From the NCBI GenBank assembly GCA_016795385.1, contig JAEUHI010000077.1:248001-312000 (forward strand): a stretch of DNA of 64,000 nucleotides, written 5' to 3'. The DNA is from Verrucomicrobiales bacterium. GTDB lineage: Bacteria; Verrucomicrobiota; Verrucomicrobiia; Verrucomicrobiales; DEV007. Both the position numbers and the translations under genes were made by a program. Positions 41,810 through 51,410 of the stretch are shown here, one piece after another; the stretch's first letter is position 1, and every line of letters starts with the position of its first letter. The notes under the pieces were generated by a model. The model saw nothing but the letters and a program-made list of their open reading frames with translations. It made no database searches and was not told the DNA's origin.

Positions 41810-43240
41810 ATGAAAGCCCCGTCAATCGTCGAGGACCCCATTTACCACCGCGTCGCCGAGCGGATCGAGGGGCTCATCACCGCGGGCACCTTCCGCTCGG
41901 GCGACCGCCTTCCTTCGGTGCGCAGTCTCAGCCGCGATTGGCGGGTCAGCGTCACCACCGCGATCGGTGCCTACAGTCTGCTCGAGGATCGGGGGCTGGT
42001 GGAGCCGCGCCCACGCTCGGGTTACTACGTGCGGCCGAGGCGGCTTTCCCCCGAAAAGCTCCCGAGGCAGGTCGAATTCGAGAGCGACCCTGTCGAAGTC
42101 GGTTGCGCGGAGATCACCGAAAAGGTCATGGATGCGTCGGCGACTCCCGGCATCGTGCCCTTTGGCGCGGCCGTGCCGGCCGACGAGATCCTGCCTGCGG
42201 CAAAACTCGCCGCGCTCTATGCCTCCGTGATCCGTGCGGCCGGTCCGGCAGCGCACCAGTATTCGATGCCGCCGGGTCTGCCCGCCCTGCGTGTCGAACT
42301 CGCGAAACGACTCCTCGGAGCGGGCATCGCCGTATCGCCGGAGGAAATCATCGTCACCTCCGGTGCGATCGATGCGGTGCTCCTCGCCGTGAAGTCGGTC
42401 TGCGAGCCGGGCGATGTCGTGGCGGTGGAGTCGCCCACCTATTTCGGCATCCTCAGCATGGTGCGCGAACTCGGTTACAAGGTGGTCGAGATCCCCGTCT
42501 TTTCCGACCGTGGCGTCTGTACTGCCGCGCTGGCGGAGGCCTTCGCGACTCATCCGGTGAAAGCCTGCATCCTGCAGCCGAACTACCACAATCCGGTCGG
42601 ATCGGTGATGCCCGATGCGGAGAAAAAGCGTGCCGTGACCCTGGCAAAACAACACGGCGTGACCCTGATCGAGGACGACCTCTACGGCGATCTTCACTTC
42701 GGGGAGAAGAGACCTCGTTCCTTGAAGGCCTTTGATCCGGGCGACACCGTGATCCACTGCGGCTCCTATTCCAAATCTCTCGCTCCCGGCCTGCGTGTCG
42801 GCTGGATCGTGCCGGGTTCGCGTTACCATCGCATCAAGAGTTTGAAATATGCGACTTCACTGGCGAATGCGACCGCGTCTGAAAGAGTCGTGGCCGAATT
42901 CCTCCAATCCGGCGGGGTCGAGCGCCACCTGCGCAAAGCGCGCCGCATCTACGCACGCCAGACCCACGAGATCCGCGAGGCGATTCTCGAAACATTCCCT
43001 GGTGCGATCCGCGTGACCCAGCCCGAGGGCGGCTTCCTCCTTTGGTGCCAGATGCCCGAGGGTTTCGACTCCGAAGCCTTCGCCCTCGCCGCCCTGAAGC
43101 GGAAAATCAGCATTGTCCCCGGTACGATCTTTTCAGCCTCGTGCGGGTTGCGGAATTGTTTCCGGATCAGTTGCGGTTTTCCGCTCGATGATCGTTCCCG
43201 CCGGGCGCTGGGGATATTGGCGAAACTGGCCGAAGGGTGA
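41810..43240 (+). CDS. GntR/MocR-family regulator with aminotransferase-like domain
   Basis: This 476-aa protein fuses an N-terminal GntR winged HTH (about 10-78: IYHRVAERIEGLITAGTFRSGDRLPSVRSL) to a class I aminotransferase-like domain. The PLP Lys is in GSYSKSLAPGLRVGWIV, with IEDDLYGDLHF as the PLP Asp region and QPNYHNPVGSVMP preceding it. MocR regulators bind PLP and an amine and control genes such as gabDT or pdxST. The ligand here is unknown. The ATG at 41810 is preferred; a start at 41786 would add eight residues. Strong palindromes lie upstream. Confidence 0.93.
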   Translation: MKAPSIVEDPIYHRVAERIEGLITAGTFRSGDRLPSVRSLSRDWRVSVTTAIGAYSLLEDRGLVEPRPRSGYYVRPRRLSPEKLPRQVEFESDPVEVGCAEITEKVMDASATPGIVPFGAAVPADEILPAAKLAALYASVIRAAGPAAHQYSMPPGLPALRVELAKRLLGAGIAVSPEEIIVTSGAIDAVLLAVKSVCEPGDVVAVESPTYFGILSMVRELGYKVVEIPVFSDRGVCTAALAEAFATHPVKACILQPNYHNPVGSVMPDAEKKRAVTLAKQHGVTLIEDDLYGDLHFGEKRPRSLKAFDPGDTVIHCGSYSKSLAPGLRVGWIVPGSRYHRIKSLKYATSLANATASERVVAEFLQSGGVERHLRKARRIYARQTHEIREAILETFPGAIRVTQPEGGFLLWCQMPEGFDSEAFALAALKRKISIVPGTIFSASCGLRNCFRISCGFPLDDRSRRALGILAKLAEG

Positions 43241-43248
43241 GGGGCGAC

Positions 43249-45987
43249 TCACTCCAGCTCCTTCCCTTCCCCGCGATTTCCGCCGAAGCGGATCCATTTT
43301 TCAAACTCCACCGCCACAAAAGCGGCGAGAGCGATGGCCGCGATGCGCAGCCAGCTCTCCATCGGGAGCGGCGTGCTGTGGAAGAGCCGGTTCATCAACG
43401 GCGCGTAGGTGTAGAGAATCTGGGCCCCCGTCATCGCGGCGGCACCGAGGAGGGCGAAGCGGTTCGTCCAGAATCCGATCGAGAAGATGGAGTGGTTCAA
43501 CGATCGGCAGCAGAAGAGGTAGGCGGTCTCCACCGCGACGACGACGTTGACCACCGCGGTGCGGGCCTCGGCGAGGGTTTCTCCCGTGGCCTTCATCTCC
43601 ACGTGGAATACCCAGTACGCCCCGGCGATCATGATCGAGGTGACGAGCCCCGTCCGCATGAAGAGGGGAAAGGTCAGGAGCGGCTTCGCCGGATCGCGCG
43701 GCGGGCGGCTCATCAGATCGCGCTCTTTCGGCTCGAAGACGAGCATGAGGCCGAGGAGGAGCGCCGTGGTCATGTTCACCCAGAGAAGCTGCACGGGCAG
43801 GACGGGCAGGGTGAGTCCTAACAAAATCGCCAACAGGATGATGCAGCCCTCGCCGAGACTCGTCGGCAGGGTCCAGATGATGAACTTGCGCAAGTTGTCG
43901 AAGACCCCGCGTCCTTCCTCGACGGCGGCGGCGATGGTCGCGAAATGATCATCGGTGAGGATCATGTCGGCGGCCCCTTTGGCGACATCGGTACCGGTGA
44001 TGCCCATGGCGATACCGATGTCGGATTGTTTCAGGGCGGGCGCGTCGTTCACCCCGTCTCCCGTCATCGCCACGATCTGGCCCCGCGACTGGAGCGCGCG
44101 GACGAGGCGCAGTTTTTGCTCCGGTGCGACGCGGGCGAAGACCTCGGTCGTCAGGGCGAGGTCGGGCAGATCCTCGTCGGAGACCTCCTCCAACTCACGG
44201 CCGGTGACGACACGGATGCCGTCCGCGCCCTCATCCGCCAGGCCGATCTGACGGGCGACGGCCGCGGCGGTCACGGCGTGATCGCCCGTGATCATTTTCA
44301 CGCGGATCCCCGCTTCGCGACAGCCCGCGATCGCATCGATCACCTCCTTTCTCGGCGGATCGATCATGCCTTGGAGCCCGAGGAAGGTGAGCCCGCCCTT
44401 CACGTGATCGTGTGAAAGTTCCCCGTGATCAGCGGACACATGACGCCGGGCGAGAGCGAGAACGCGGAGTCCGTCGGCCGCAAAGGCCTCCACCGTCGTC
44501 TGGATCGCTCCCTCATCGAGCGGGACGAGCGCCCCCTCCGCATCGAGTTGGTCCGAGCACCGTTCGAGGAGACGCTCCACGGCGCCGACCTTGTAGATCG
44601 TGCGTCCGGCGCCGCCGCCATGAAGAGTGGCGCGGAACATGTGCTCTGACTCGAAGGGGATCATGTCGAGGCGCGGCGCCGCGTCCTTTGCCTCGGCGTG
44701 GATGAGTCCGCCTTTCGCCCCCGCCACCAGCAGCGCCGCCTCGGTGGGATCCCCCTGCATGTGGGGGCGCCCCTCGGCGATGACGAGCTCGGATTCGTTG
44801 CACAAGACACCGGCACGGAGACATTCCTCCAATGCGGGGTGTTTGTCAGGATGGACGCGCCGTTCACCTTGGTGGATTTCGCCCGACGGATCGTAGCCCG
44901 TCCCCGTCAGCGTGTAGGTGTTCCCTCCCGCGAAAATCCGCTGCACCGTCATCTGATTCTCCGTGAGAGTGCCGGTCTTGTCCGAACAGATCACGGTGGT
45001 GCCTCCGAGTGTCTCGACCGCGGGCAGCTTCCGGATGATGGCACGCCGCCGCGCCATGCGATTCACCCCGATCGCGAGCACGATGGTGACGGCCGCCGGG
45101 AGGCCCTCTGGAATCGCTCCGACGGCGAGGGCCACCGCGGCCATGAACATGTCGACTGCCTTTTCCCCGCGCATCACTCCGACGATGAATCCGAGTGCGG
45201 CCAGCCCCAGTATGAGCCAAAGCAACAAGCGGCTGAAGGCCGCGATCTTCCGCGTGAGCGGCGTGGAGAGCTCGACGGTGTCGGCGAGCATCCCGGCGAT
45301 GCGACCCGTCTCGGTCCTGTTGCCCGTTGCGAAGACAATCCCCTCCGCCTGCCCCGAAGTGACATGCGTGCCCGCAAAGGCGAGATTCCGGCGGTCGGCG
45401 AGTGGGGTTGCGGGATCGAGGACCCCGCGCCCTTTCTGTACTGGCACCGATTCTCCCGTCAAGGCCGATTCAGCGACCTGGAGACTGTTCACCGAGATCA
45501 AACGAAGGTCGGCGGGCACGAGGTCGCCGCTCTGCATCAGCACGACATCGCCGGGCACGAGTTCCTCGGAGGGGACGCGGCGTTTTTGGCCCGATCGTCG
45601 TACCGTCGCCTCGGTCACGACCATGCGGCTGAGCGCCTCGATCGCCCTTTCCGCTTTCGCCTCCTGGATGTATCCCACGATCGCATTGATGATCACCACG
45701 CCGAAGATCACCGCGGAGTCGACAAATTCCCCCAGTAATGCGGTGATCGTGCCGGCTGCGACGAGGATGTAGACGAGCGGTTGGTGGAATTGCAGGAGGA
45801 ACCGAAGCCAGGCGGGTCTCCCCGCTTTCGCTGTGACCCGGTTCGGGCCATGGCTCGCCAGCCGTTTTCCCGCCTCTTCCTCGGTAAGACCCGCATGCGG
45901 ATCCACTTCGAGACGTTCCCGCACTTCTTTCTCCGACCGGGCGTGCCAGTCCGAGGAGGGATGGGACGATTCCTTCTCTTTCGGCAT
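43249..45987 (-). CDS. P-type cation-transporting ATPase, CtpF/P2-like
   Basis: This 912-aa membrane pump has the actuator TGES loop (ESALTGESVPV), the phosphorylated Asp in ICSDKTGTLTENQ, the PEGLP motif in TM4 and GDGVNDAPALKQSDIGIAMG at the hinge. TM6 has LLWVNMTTALLLGLMLVFEP in place of the calcium-pump D-G-L-P-A site. The combination matches the actinobacterial CtpF-like branch; the ion is probably Ca2+ or another divalent cation but cannot be assigned. The ATG at 45987 gives the standard N-terminus. It converges with the MocR gene. Confidence 0.93.
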   Translation of the reverse strand: MPKEKESSHPSSDWHARSEKEVRERLEVDPHAGLTEEEAGKRLASHGPNRVTAKAGRPAWLRFLLQFHQPLVYILVAAGTITALLGEFVDSAVIFGVVIINAIVGYIQEAKAERAIEALSRMVVTEATVRRSGQKRRVPSEELVPGDVVLMQSGDLVPADLRLISVNSLQVAESALTGESVPVQKGRGVLDPATPLADRRNLAFAGTHVTSGQAEGIVFATGNRTETGRIAGMLADTVELSTPLTRKIAAFSRLLLWLILGLAALGFIVGVMRGEKAVDMFMAAVALAVGAIPEGLPAAVTIVLAIGVNRMARRRAIIRKLPAVETLGGTTVICSDKTGTLTENQMTVQRIFAGGNTYTLTGTGYDPSGEIHQGERRVHPDKHPALEECLRAGVLCNESELVIAEGRPHMQGDPTEAALLVAGAKGGLIHAEAKDAAPRLDMIPFESEHMFRATLHGGGAGRTIYKVGAVERLLERCSDQLDAEGALVPLDEGAIQTTVEAFAADGLRVLALARRHVSADHGELSHDHVKGGLTFLGLQGMIDPPRKEVIDAIAGCREAGIRVKMITGDHAVTAAAVARQIGLADEGADGIRVVTGRELEEVSDEDLPDLALTTEVFARVAPEQKLRLVRALQSRGQIVAMTGDGVNDAPALKQSDIGIAMGITGTDVAKGAADMILTDDHFATIAAAVEEGRGVFDNLRKFIIWTLPTSLGEGCIILLAILLGLTLPVLPVQLLWVNMTTALLLGLMLVFEPKERDLMSRPPRDPAKPLLTFPLFMRTGLVTSIMIAGAYWVFHVEMKATGETLAEARTAVVNVVVAVETAYLFCCRSLNHSIFSIGFWTNRFALLGAAAMTGAQILYTYAPLMNRLFHSTPLPMESWLRIAAIALAAFVAVEFEKWIRFGGNRGEGKELE

Positions 45988-46067
45988 GGTGCGGAAAGAT
46001 AGGCCATTGAGGCACACGCGCCAAAGTCGATTTTGGCACACCTGCGGGATGGACCGCGAGGGGTTGC

Positions 46068-46829
46068 CTATTGCTTCAAAACGGTTTCTCCGGACGGCTC
46101 GGCTGCTTGCCAAGGGATGTCACCGACCTCGCGTCCCCCTTCGCCGGCCGTTTCTTCGCCTAGCAGAGTATCGCCTTTATAGATCCTCACCCGCACCCCT
46201 CTCACTTTATCAGTCGCGGCTTCGTCCGTCTTGCCTCCATCGCGGTCGATGTACATTTCGATGTTGAAACGCCGGAAAAAATCGATTCGCCCTCCGGCAT
46301 CAATCCTCGGCACCTCCAGTCGTCCCGCCACCGTCTCGAGCTGGGAACGTTTCTCCGCACCCACCGCCATGCCGGTAAATGCGTTGTTCTTCATCACGAC
46401 ATAATCGTCGATGTAGATCTCGTAGCGGATCTCGATGTTCTCAACGGCCGTTATCTCCTTGTTGAACACGACGATTTCGCATTCGAAAGGCATCACCTTG
46501 AGCTTGTCGTCGATCATCGATCCAGGGGCCTTGCCCTGTGCTCGAGCCGAGCGATCCTCTTCGAAATCGAAGAAATATCCGAACTTGTATCTCACCGCCC
46601 CCGGATTCTGCTGGATCCATTCCTTGATGTACTGCTGATCATCGACGGAAAATCCGGAGATGGGAACGACGAACTCCTTGGCTCCGACCTGGACGATGAC
46701 CTGTTCCCCGGAATGGGCGAGCAGCTCTCCGTTGATCTTACGGCCATCCTTGCTCGTGAATTCGCGCGCTGCCAACTGCAGGTTGGTCAAAAAGGTCCAG
46801 AAGAGGAGTCCGGTGAAAAGCTGTCGCAT
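46068..46829 (-). CDS. Secreted SHD1-like protein
   Basis: This 253-aa protein has a signal peptide (about 1-20). An SLA1-homology-domain-1-like module follows (about 21-70: REFTSKDGRKINGELLAHSGEQVIVQVGAKEFVVPISGFSVDDQQYIKEW), common in exported proteins of Planctomycetes and Verrucomicrobia. The rest (about 80-250) is a beta-rich domain with EIYIDDYVVMKN and RRFNIEMYIDRDGG. No catalytic motif is seen. I start at the second Met (46829); a TTG at 46838 is the alternative. It lies 80 bp upstream of the ATPase gene on the same strand. Confidence 0.75.
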   Translation of the reverse strand: MRQLFTGLLFWTFLTNLQLAAREFTSKDGRKINGELLAHSGEQVIVQVGAKEFVVPISGFSVDDQQYIKEWIQQNPGAVRYKFGYFFDFEEDRSARAQGKAPGSMIDDKLKVMPFECEIVVFNKEITAVENIEIRYEIYIDDYVVMKNNAFTGMAVGAEKRSQLETVAGRLEVPRIDAGGRIDFFRRFNIEMYIDRDGGKTDEAATDKVRGVRVRIYKGDTLLGEETAGEGGREVGDIPWQAAEPSGETVLKQ

Positions 46830-46933
46830 GCCCGTCAATCAAGCGAAACCGGCGCATTTCCGCAAGCAAATAGGCGCTGTTCGCGTCTTCTCCGGCGAGC
46901 AACTTTTCATGCTCTCGCCATTGGGGCCGAGTC

Positions 46934-48955
46934 ATGATACAATCCCCTCCGATGCCGCGACTTGCGACATGGTCCCTTTGCCTGCTCTCCCCGGTCTGGC
47001 TGTTCGCCTACGATCCGCCCGCGACCGTGCGCCCGCTGCGCAATATCGCCGACATCCGCAAGCTGACCTATGAGGAATCGCGCCTCGCTCCACCCGTGGC
47101 CCTGCGCGTCACCGTCATCTCCCACCTGCGCGATGGATTCGACGGGCAGGACAATTCCGGCGGCATCTTCTTCGAGTTCCCCTTCGACCAACTGCCCCGC
47201 ATCGGAGACGAGATCGAGATCACCGGTAACGTCACGAGCGGATTCCACGGTCCCTACGTGATCATCGACCAGATCAAAAAAGAAGGGTGGCGCCAGCCGC
47301 CCCGGCCCCTGAATTTCCGTCCGGATTTCGTTCAGACAGGTCTCGGCGACAATCGCTGGGTCGAGATCGAGGGGCTCCTCGTCGATGTCGATTTCGGCGA
47401 GTCGAAGCGGGAGGGATCGGGCCTCCTCATCACCGGACAAAGCGAACTCGTGATCCGCTTCCGCAACGCCCACGAGGACTTCGACGTCGCCGGACTCGAG
47501 CGCAATGTCGGCTCTTGGGTGCGACTGCAGGGCAGCGGAGATCCCCTTTTCAACGATCAACGCCAGCGCATCGGCTCCGACTTTGTCTGCGCGAAACATC
47601 ACTACGTCTCCGTCATTGAAAAGACGACCGAATCCGAGCCGGTGCGCCTCGACGAAATCGGGCGTTGGGACTCCCGCCGCACCCGCCAGGGTCTTGTCGA
47701 GACGAGTGGCACCGTCACCCTTGTCGAAGGCCCGTCGAGCCTCATCGTCCAATCGGGCGAACACGGCGCCCGCATCACCACCTTGAATCCCGTCTCCGTC
47801 GCCGTGGGCGAGCCCGTCACCCTCACGGGTCTGCCCGAGACGCAGGGCTACTTCGTGGGGCTCCGTTATGCCACCGTGGTGCCCTCCGAGACCGGCGAGC
47901 CTCCCTCGGAGCCGGTCGAGGATGCGACCCCGCTCTCCCGCGACCACGCTTTCCAACTCGTCAGCTTTTCCGGCAAACTCATTGAGAAAGGGCGTGGACT
48001 CATCAACCTGCAGGTGAACGAAGCGCTCGTGCCCGCCAGCATCCCTCCGGGGCTCGGCGAAGTGCTCCCGCCGGAAGGGGCCGAACTGCGCGTCCGCGGT
48101 GTGAAGCGGGTCGATGCCGACGAGCGCGGCGAAGTCAGATCCGTCACCATCGCCTTGCGGGGGATCGATGATGTCGAAGTCCTCGCCGTACCTTCGTGGT
48201 GGACGCCGGCGCGTCTCTGGACCGCCATCCTCGTGCTCGCCACGGGCGCTCTTCTTTTCCTCGCCTGGCTCCTCGCCTTGAACCGCCGCGTCAAACAGCA
48301 GACCTCCCTCATCACCGAACAGATCGAATCGAACGCCACCCTCGAGGAGCGCAACCGCATCGCCCGCGAACTGCACGACACCCTTTCCCAAGGCTTCTCC
48401 GGAGTCGGCTACCAGCTCGCCTCCGTCGCCAACCACCTCACGAGTGATCCCGAGAAAGCCCGCAGCAAACTCGCCGCCGCGCGCGAGATGGTCGAGCACA
48501 GCCTCGCCGAGGCCCGCGATTCGCTCATCGGTCTGCGCATCCCCACCGGGGCCGAGGCGCTCGACTTTCCCGATGCCACCCTCGCCGCCGCCCAGGCCCG
48601 CTGCGAGGAGGCCGACGTCGAATTCGAGGCCGAGCGCATCGGATGGAATGGCAGCCCCCGGCTCGAGCCCGAAGCGGCCTTTGCCTGCCACCGCATCATC
48701 CTCGAGGCCGTCGCCAATGCCCTGCGCCACAGCGGCGCGAAACATCTGAAAGTGACCCTCGCGGCCGAACCCGAATTGGCCCGAATGATTGTCGCCGACG
48801 ACGGTTCCGGATTTGCCGTCTCCGCAAAGCCGCCCGAAGGTCACTACGGCATCCAGGGGATGCGCGAGCGGGCCGAGCGTCTCGGCGCCGACCTCGCGAT
48901 CCACTCCGCCCCCGCCCGCGGCACCTCCGTGGAACTCTCCTTGAAATTGAAATGA
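46934..48955 (+). CDS. NarL-type sensor histidine kinase with large periplasmic domain
   Basis: This 673-aa kinase has a signal-like N-terminus and an exported region to about residue 420 that seems to contain repeated OB-like beta modules (LRVTVISHLRDGFDGQDNSGGIFFE; GVVxxxxG-style repeats at FSGKLIEKGRGLINLQV). One membrane segment (about 427-449) precedes the HisKA_3 domain with the phosphorylated His in IARELHDTLSQGFSGVGYQL. The HATPase end includes EAVANALRHSGAKHL, DDGSGF and HYGIQGMRERAERLG. It phosphorylates the coupled response regulator (ATGA overlap). The signal is unknown. Confidence 0.93.
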   Translation: MIQSPPMPRLATWSLCLLSPVWLFAYDPPATVRPLRNIADIRKLTYEESRLAPPVALRVTVISHLRDGFDGQDNSGGIFFEFPFDQLPRIGDEIEITGNVTSGFHGPYVIIDQIKKEGWRQPPRPLNFRPDFVQTGLGDNRWVEIEGLLVDVDFGESKREGSGLLITGQSELVIRFRNAHEDFDVAGLERNVGSWVRLQGSGDPLFNDQRQRIGSDFVCAKHHYVSVIEKTTESEPVRLDEIGRWDSRRTRQGLVETSGTVTLVEGPSSLIVQSGEHGARITTLNPVSVAVGEPVTLTGLPETQGYFVGLRYATVVPSETGEPPSEPVEDATPLSRDHAFQLVSFSGKLIEKGRGLINLQVNEALVPASIPPGLGEVLPPEGAELRVRGVKRVDADERGEVRSVTIALRGIDDVEVLAVPSWWTPARLWTAILVLATGALLFLAWLLALNRRVKQQTSLITEQIESNATLEERNRIARELHDTLSQGFSGVGYQLASVANHLTSDPEKARSKLAAAREMVEHSLAEARDSLIGLRIPTGAEALDFPDATLAAAQARCEEADVEFEAERIGWNGSPRLEPEAAFACHRIILEAVANALRHSGAKHLKVTLAAEPELARMIVADDGSGFAVSAKPPEGHYGIQGMRERAERLGADLAIHSAPARGTSVELSLKLK

Positions 48956-49581
48956 GCCAGTCAGAAACGCCCCTCTCCGTCATGCTCGTGGACGATCACC
49001 TCATCGTCCGCCGCGGCCTCGCCAGCCTCATCGGCGACGAGCCCGACCTCACTGTCGTGGCCGAGGCCGGCAGCGGGGAGGAAGCCATCGCCCTTGCCTC
49101 GCAGCACCGGCCCGATGTCATCGTCCTCGACCTGCGCCTCCGCGACATGAGCGGCATCGAAGTCGCCGAGACCCTGCGCGGCCACAAGATCCTCATGCTC
49201 TCCAGCTTCATGCAGGAAGAGGATGTGCGCCGCGTCTTCGACGCCGGGATCCGGGGCTACCTCTCGAAGGACAAGGACAGCGCCGAGCTGCTCAAGGCCA
49301 TCCGCGCGGTCGGTCGTGGCGATCGTTATCTCCCGCCCGAGATTTCCCTGCTCCTCGCCAAAAGCGAACACAGCAGCCACCTCACCGCGCGCGAGCTCGA
49401 GATCCTCAAGCTCGTCGCCCAAGGCAAGGCCAACAAGGAGATCGGCGAGCAGCTCTCCCTCTCCGAAAACACCGTGAAGAATCACGTGAAATCCATCCTC
49501 GCCAAGCTCAACGCGAAGGACCGCACCCACGCCGTGACGGAAGCGCTGAAGCGGGGATTGTTTCAGTTGGGGCGGGGTTGA
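48952..49581 (+). CDS. NarL/FixJ-family response regulator
   Basis: This 209-aa protein has a receiver domain (about 8-125: VMLVDDHLIVRRGLASL with the acidic pair, and DVIVLDLRL with the phosphoacceptor Asp) and a LuxR-type HTH (about 145-205: LTARELEILKLVAQGKANKEIGEQLSLSENTVKNHVKSILAKL). It overlaps the sensor kinase stop by ATGA, so the two form a coupled pair. Target genes are not evident from the sequence. Confidence 0.97.
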   Translation: MSQSETPLSVMLVDDHLIVRRGLASLIGDEPDLTVVAEAGSGEEAIALASQHRPDVIVLDLRLRDMSGIEVAETLRGHKILMLSSFMQEEDVRRVFDAGIRGYLSKDKDSAELLKAIRAVGRGDRYLPPEISLLLAKSEHSSHLTARELEILKLVAQGKANKEIGEQLSLSENTVKNHVKSILAKLNAKDRTHAVTEALKRGLFQLGRG

Positions 49582-49653
49582 GAAAGATTCGCACTGAACC
49601 CTCTTTGCCCGGCGAGCCAACCCTGTTGGGTGAAGCGGTCGGCAGGATGAGTC

Positions 49654-49669
49654 CGGATCTGGAGATCCG
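49654..49669. repeat. GTAG-led palindrome in convergent gap
   Basis: CGGATCT and AGATCCG are perfect 7-bp arms with a 2-bp spacer. Read on the minus strand the element starts GTAGAG before the arm, like the GTAG-led palindromes at 16365 and 28149. It lies between the convergent response-regulator and rtcR genes. Confidence 0.6.
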
Positions 49670-49671
49670 CT

Positions 49672-51270
49672 CTACCCCACGTCCTCCCAAGCCAGCCCGA
49701 AGCGCGCGAGATACTTCTTCAATCGGTCGGCGTCGTTCGACTTCGCCTTCTTCGTCCGCGAGACGGCGAAGAGCTTCCGGCCCGCGTCGGAAAGCGATTT
49801 GCTCCCGCGGCAGACGTTGAGGACATAATCGAGCTGCACCAGGTCGAAGGGATCGATCTCCGCGCGTTGGATTTCTGTCAGGATGCCGACCTCGTTTTCT
49901 GGGGAGCTCCGCACGGGCTTCCATGCCTCCCTCAGCCTCGCGATTTCGGCCTCGACACAAGCGGGTGTGATGCGTCCCTTCAGCGCGAGCGTGGCCATGC
50001 GCGTCACGGCGGCGTTGAGGTCGCGAAAATTCGCGCTCCAAGCGGCCTCGGGGCTGCGGGCGAACTTCAGAAAAGCCTCGCGCGCTTCCTTGTTCATCCG
50101 CACCTGGCGTCGATGGATCTGGGAATAGCGCTCCAACTCGAAATCGAGGTTCGCGGCGAGATCCTCGCGGCGTTCCGTGAGTCCGGGCAGGGCAAAGGTC
50201 CACAGGTTGATTCGGGCGAGAAGATCATCACGGAAGCGGCCCTCGGCGACCTGCAGGCGGAGGTCGCGGTTCGTCCCCGCGATGAGTTGGAAATCGCTCT
50301 GCACCGACTTGTCGCTGCCCATCGGGAGAAAGGTCTTGTCCTCGAGAGCCCGCAAGAGCATGGCCTGCTCGTCGAGGCCGAGTTCGCCGATCTCGTCGAG
50401 AAAGATGAGCCCCTTGTCCGCTTCCTTGAGCAGACCGGGACGATCCGACTGAGCCCCGGTGAAGGCGCCGCGCTTGTGACCGAACAAGGCCGACATCGCC
50501 TGGTCTCCCCGCAGGGTGGCGCAGTTCACCTCGACAAAACGACCCGCCAATCCCGCACGAGTTTTCCGCAGCTCGTAGATCCGCCCCGCGAGCATGGACT
50601 TGCCCGCGCCCGTGGGACCGGTCAGAAGGATGGGAGCACGTGAGTTCAACGAGACGAGTTCGATCTGTTCGATGAGCTGGTTGAAGCCCTTGCTCTTCGT
50701 GGCGATCCCACTCTTGAGGAAATCGAGGGTGCGCTCCTGCTCCTGCGCGAAGCGTGTCGCAAGGCGATCGTATTTCGACAGATCCAGATCGATGATCTCG
50801 TAGGTCCCCGCCGGCCCCGTATCGCGTCCTTTTCCCCGCGTCGGCGAGGTCTGAAGGAGGCGCGCGGGAATGAACTGGGCCTCGTTGAGCAGGAACCAAC
50901 AGATCTGCGCGACGTGGGTGCCGGTGGTGAGATGGATCAGGTAATCCTCATGGTCCGGCTGGAAGGGGTAAGCGCGCACGACGTCGTAGAGACGCCCATA
51001 GACCTCCTCGAAGTCCCAGGGATCCTTCAAGGAGAATTCGTGGATCACCACTTCCGTCTCGGGCGAGACGCTTCGGAGATCCGCGACGACCTGCCTCGCC
51101 ACGTCCCCGTATTTCGGATCGACGAGCAGTTCGAGCCGGTGGATGAGGAGGTCCTCGTGCTGGCACATCGCCACGGTGGGACGCCATCTCGACCACCGAT
51201 CCGCTCCCGCGCCCCGGTCGAGGGTGGTGCCGAGGAAACCAAAGCAGACAGTTGATCTTGGTTTGTTCAT
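49672..51270 (-). CDS. rtcR: RtcR, sigma-54-dependent activator of the RNA-repair operon
   Basis: This 532-aa regulator has an N-terminal CARF-type sensory domain (about 1-185, including HLTTGTHVAQICWFLL), as in RtcR, whose known ligands are RNA ends with 2',3'-cyclic phosphate. The AAA+ domain has Walker A GPTGAGKSM (about 218) and Walker B LIFLDEIGEL. The GAFTGA sigma-54 contact motif is in KRGAFTGAQ. The C-terminal segment (LDYVLNVCRGSKSLSDAGRKLF) matches the family's DNA-binding end. It is divergent from ro60, with a palindrome and a -24/-12 promoter in the gap. Confidence 0.97.
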   Translation of the reverse strand: MNKPRSTVCFGFLGTTLDRGAGADRWSRWRPTVAMCQHEDLLIHRLELLVDPKYGDVARQVVADLRSVSPETEVVIHEFSLKDPWDFEEVYGRLYDVVRAYPFQPDHEDYLIHLTTGTHVAQICWFLLNEAQFIPARLLQTSPTRGKGRDTGPAGTYEIIDLDLSKYDRLATRFAQEQERTLDFLKSGIATKSKGFNQLIEQIELVSLNSRAPILLTGPTGAGKSMLAGRIYELRKTRAGLAGRFVEVNCATLRGDQAMSALFGHKRGAFTGAQSDRPGLLKEADKGLIFLDEIGELGLDEQAMLLRALEDKTFLPMGSDKSVQSDFQLIAGTNRDLRLQVAEGRFRDDLLARINLWTFALPGLTERREDLAANLDFELERYSQIHRRQVRMNKEAREAFLKFARSPEAAWSANFRDLNAAVTRMATLALKGRITPACVEAEIARLREAWKPVRSSPENEVGILTEIQRAEIDPFDLVQLDYVLNVCRGSKSLSDAGRKLFAVSRTKKAKSNDADRLKKYLARFGLAWEDVG

Positions 51271-51284
51271 TCAGGGATAAACTC

Positions 51285-51300
51285 TTATCTCATGAGATAA
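51285..51300. promoter_or_regulatory. Perfect 16-bp palindrome, candidate RtcR upstream activating site
   Basis: TTATCTCATGAGATAA is a perfect palindrome 15 bp upstream of the rtcR ATG and about 110 bp upstream of the ro60 -24/-12 promoter. This position is normal for an enhancer bound by a sigma-54 activator. Binding by RtcR is inferred. Confidence 0.65.
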
Positions 51301-51410
51301 CATTTCAACGATATCTGAGAGGGTTGGGAAGCGCCCGGAAATTCTTCGAAAATTTTCTTCGCCTACTCCCACAAGCGTTTCAGCCTGACATGAAACCGAC
51401 TTGGCACGGG

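Noticed and set aside
46907..48904. Long minus-strand frame opposite the sensor kinase
   Set aside because: The kinase has clear HisKA_3 and ATPase motifs and is coupled to its response regulator.
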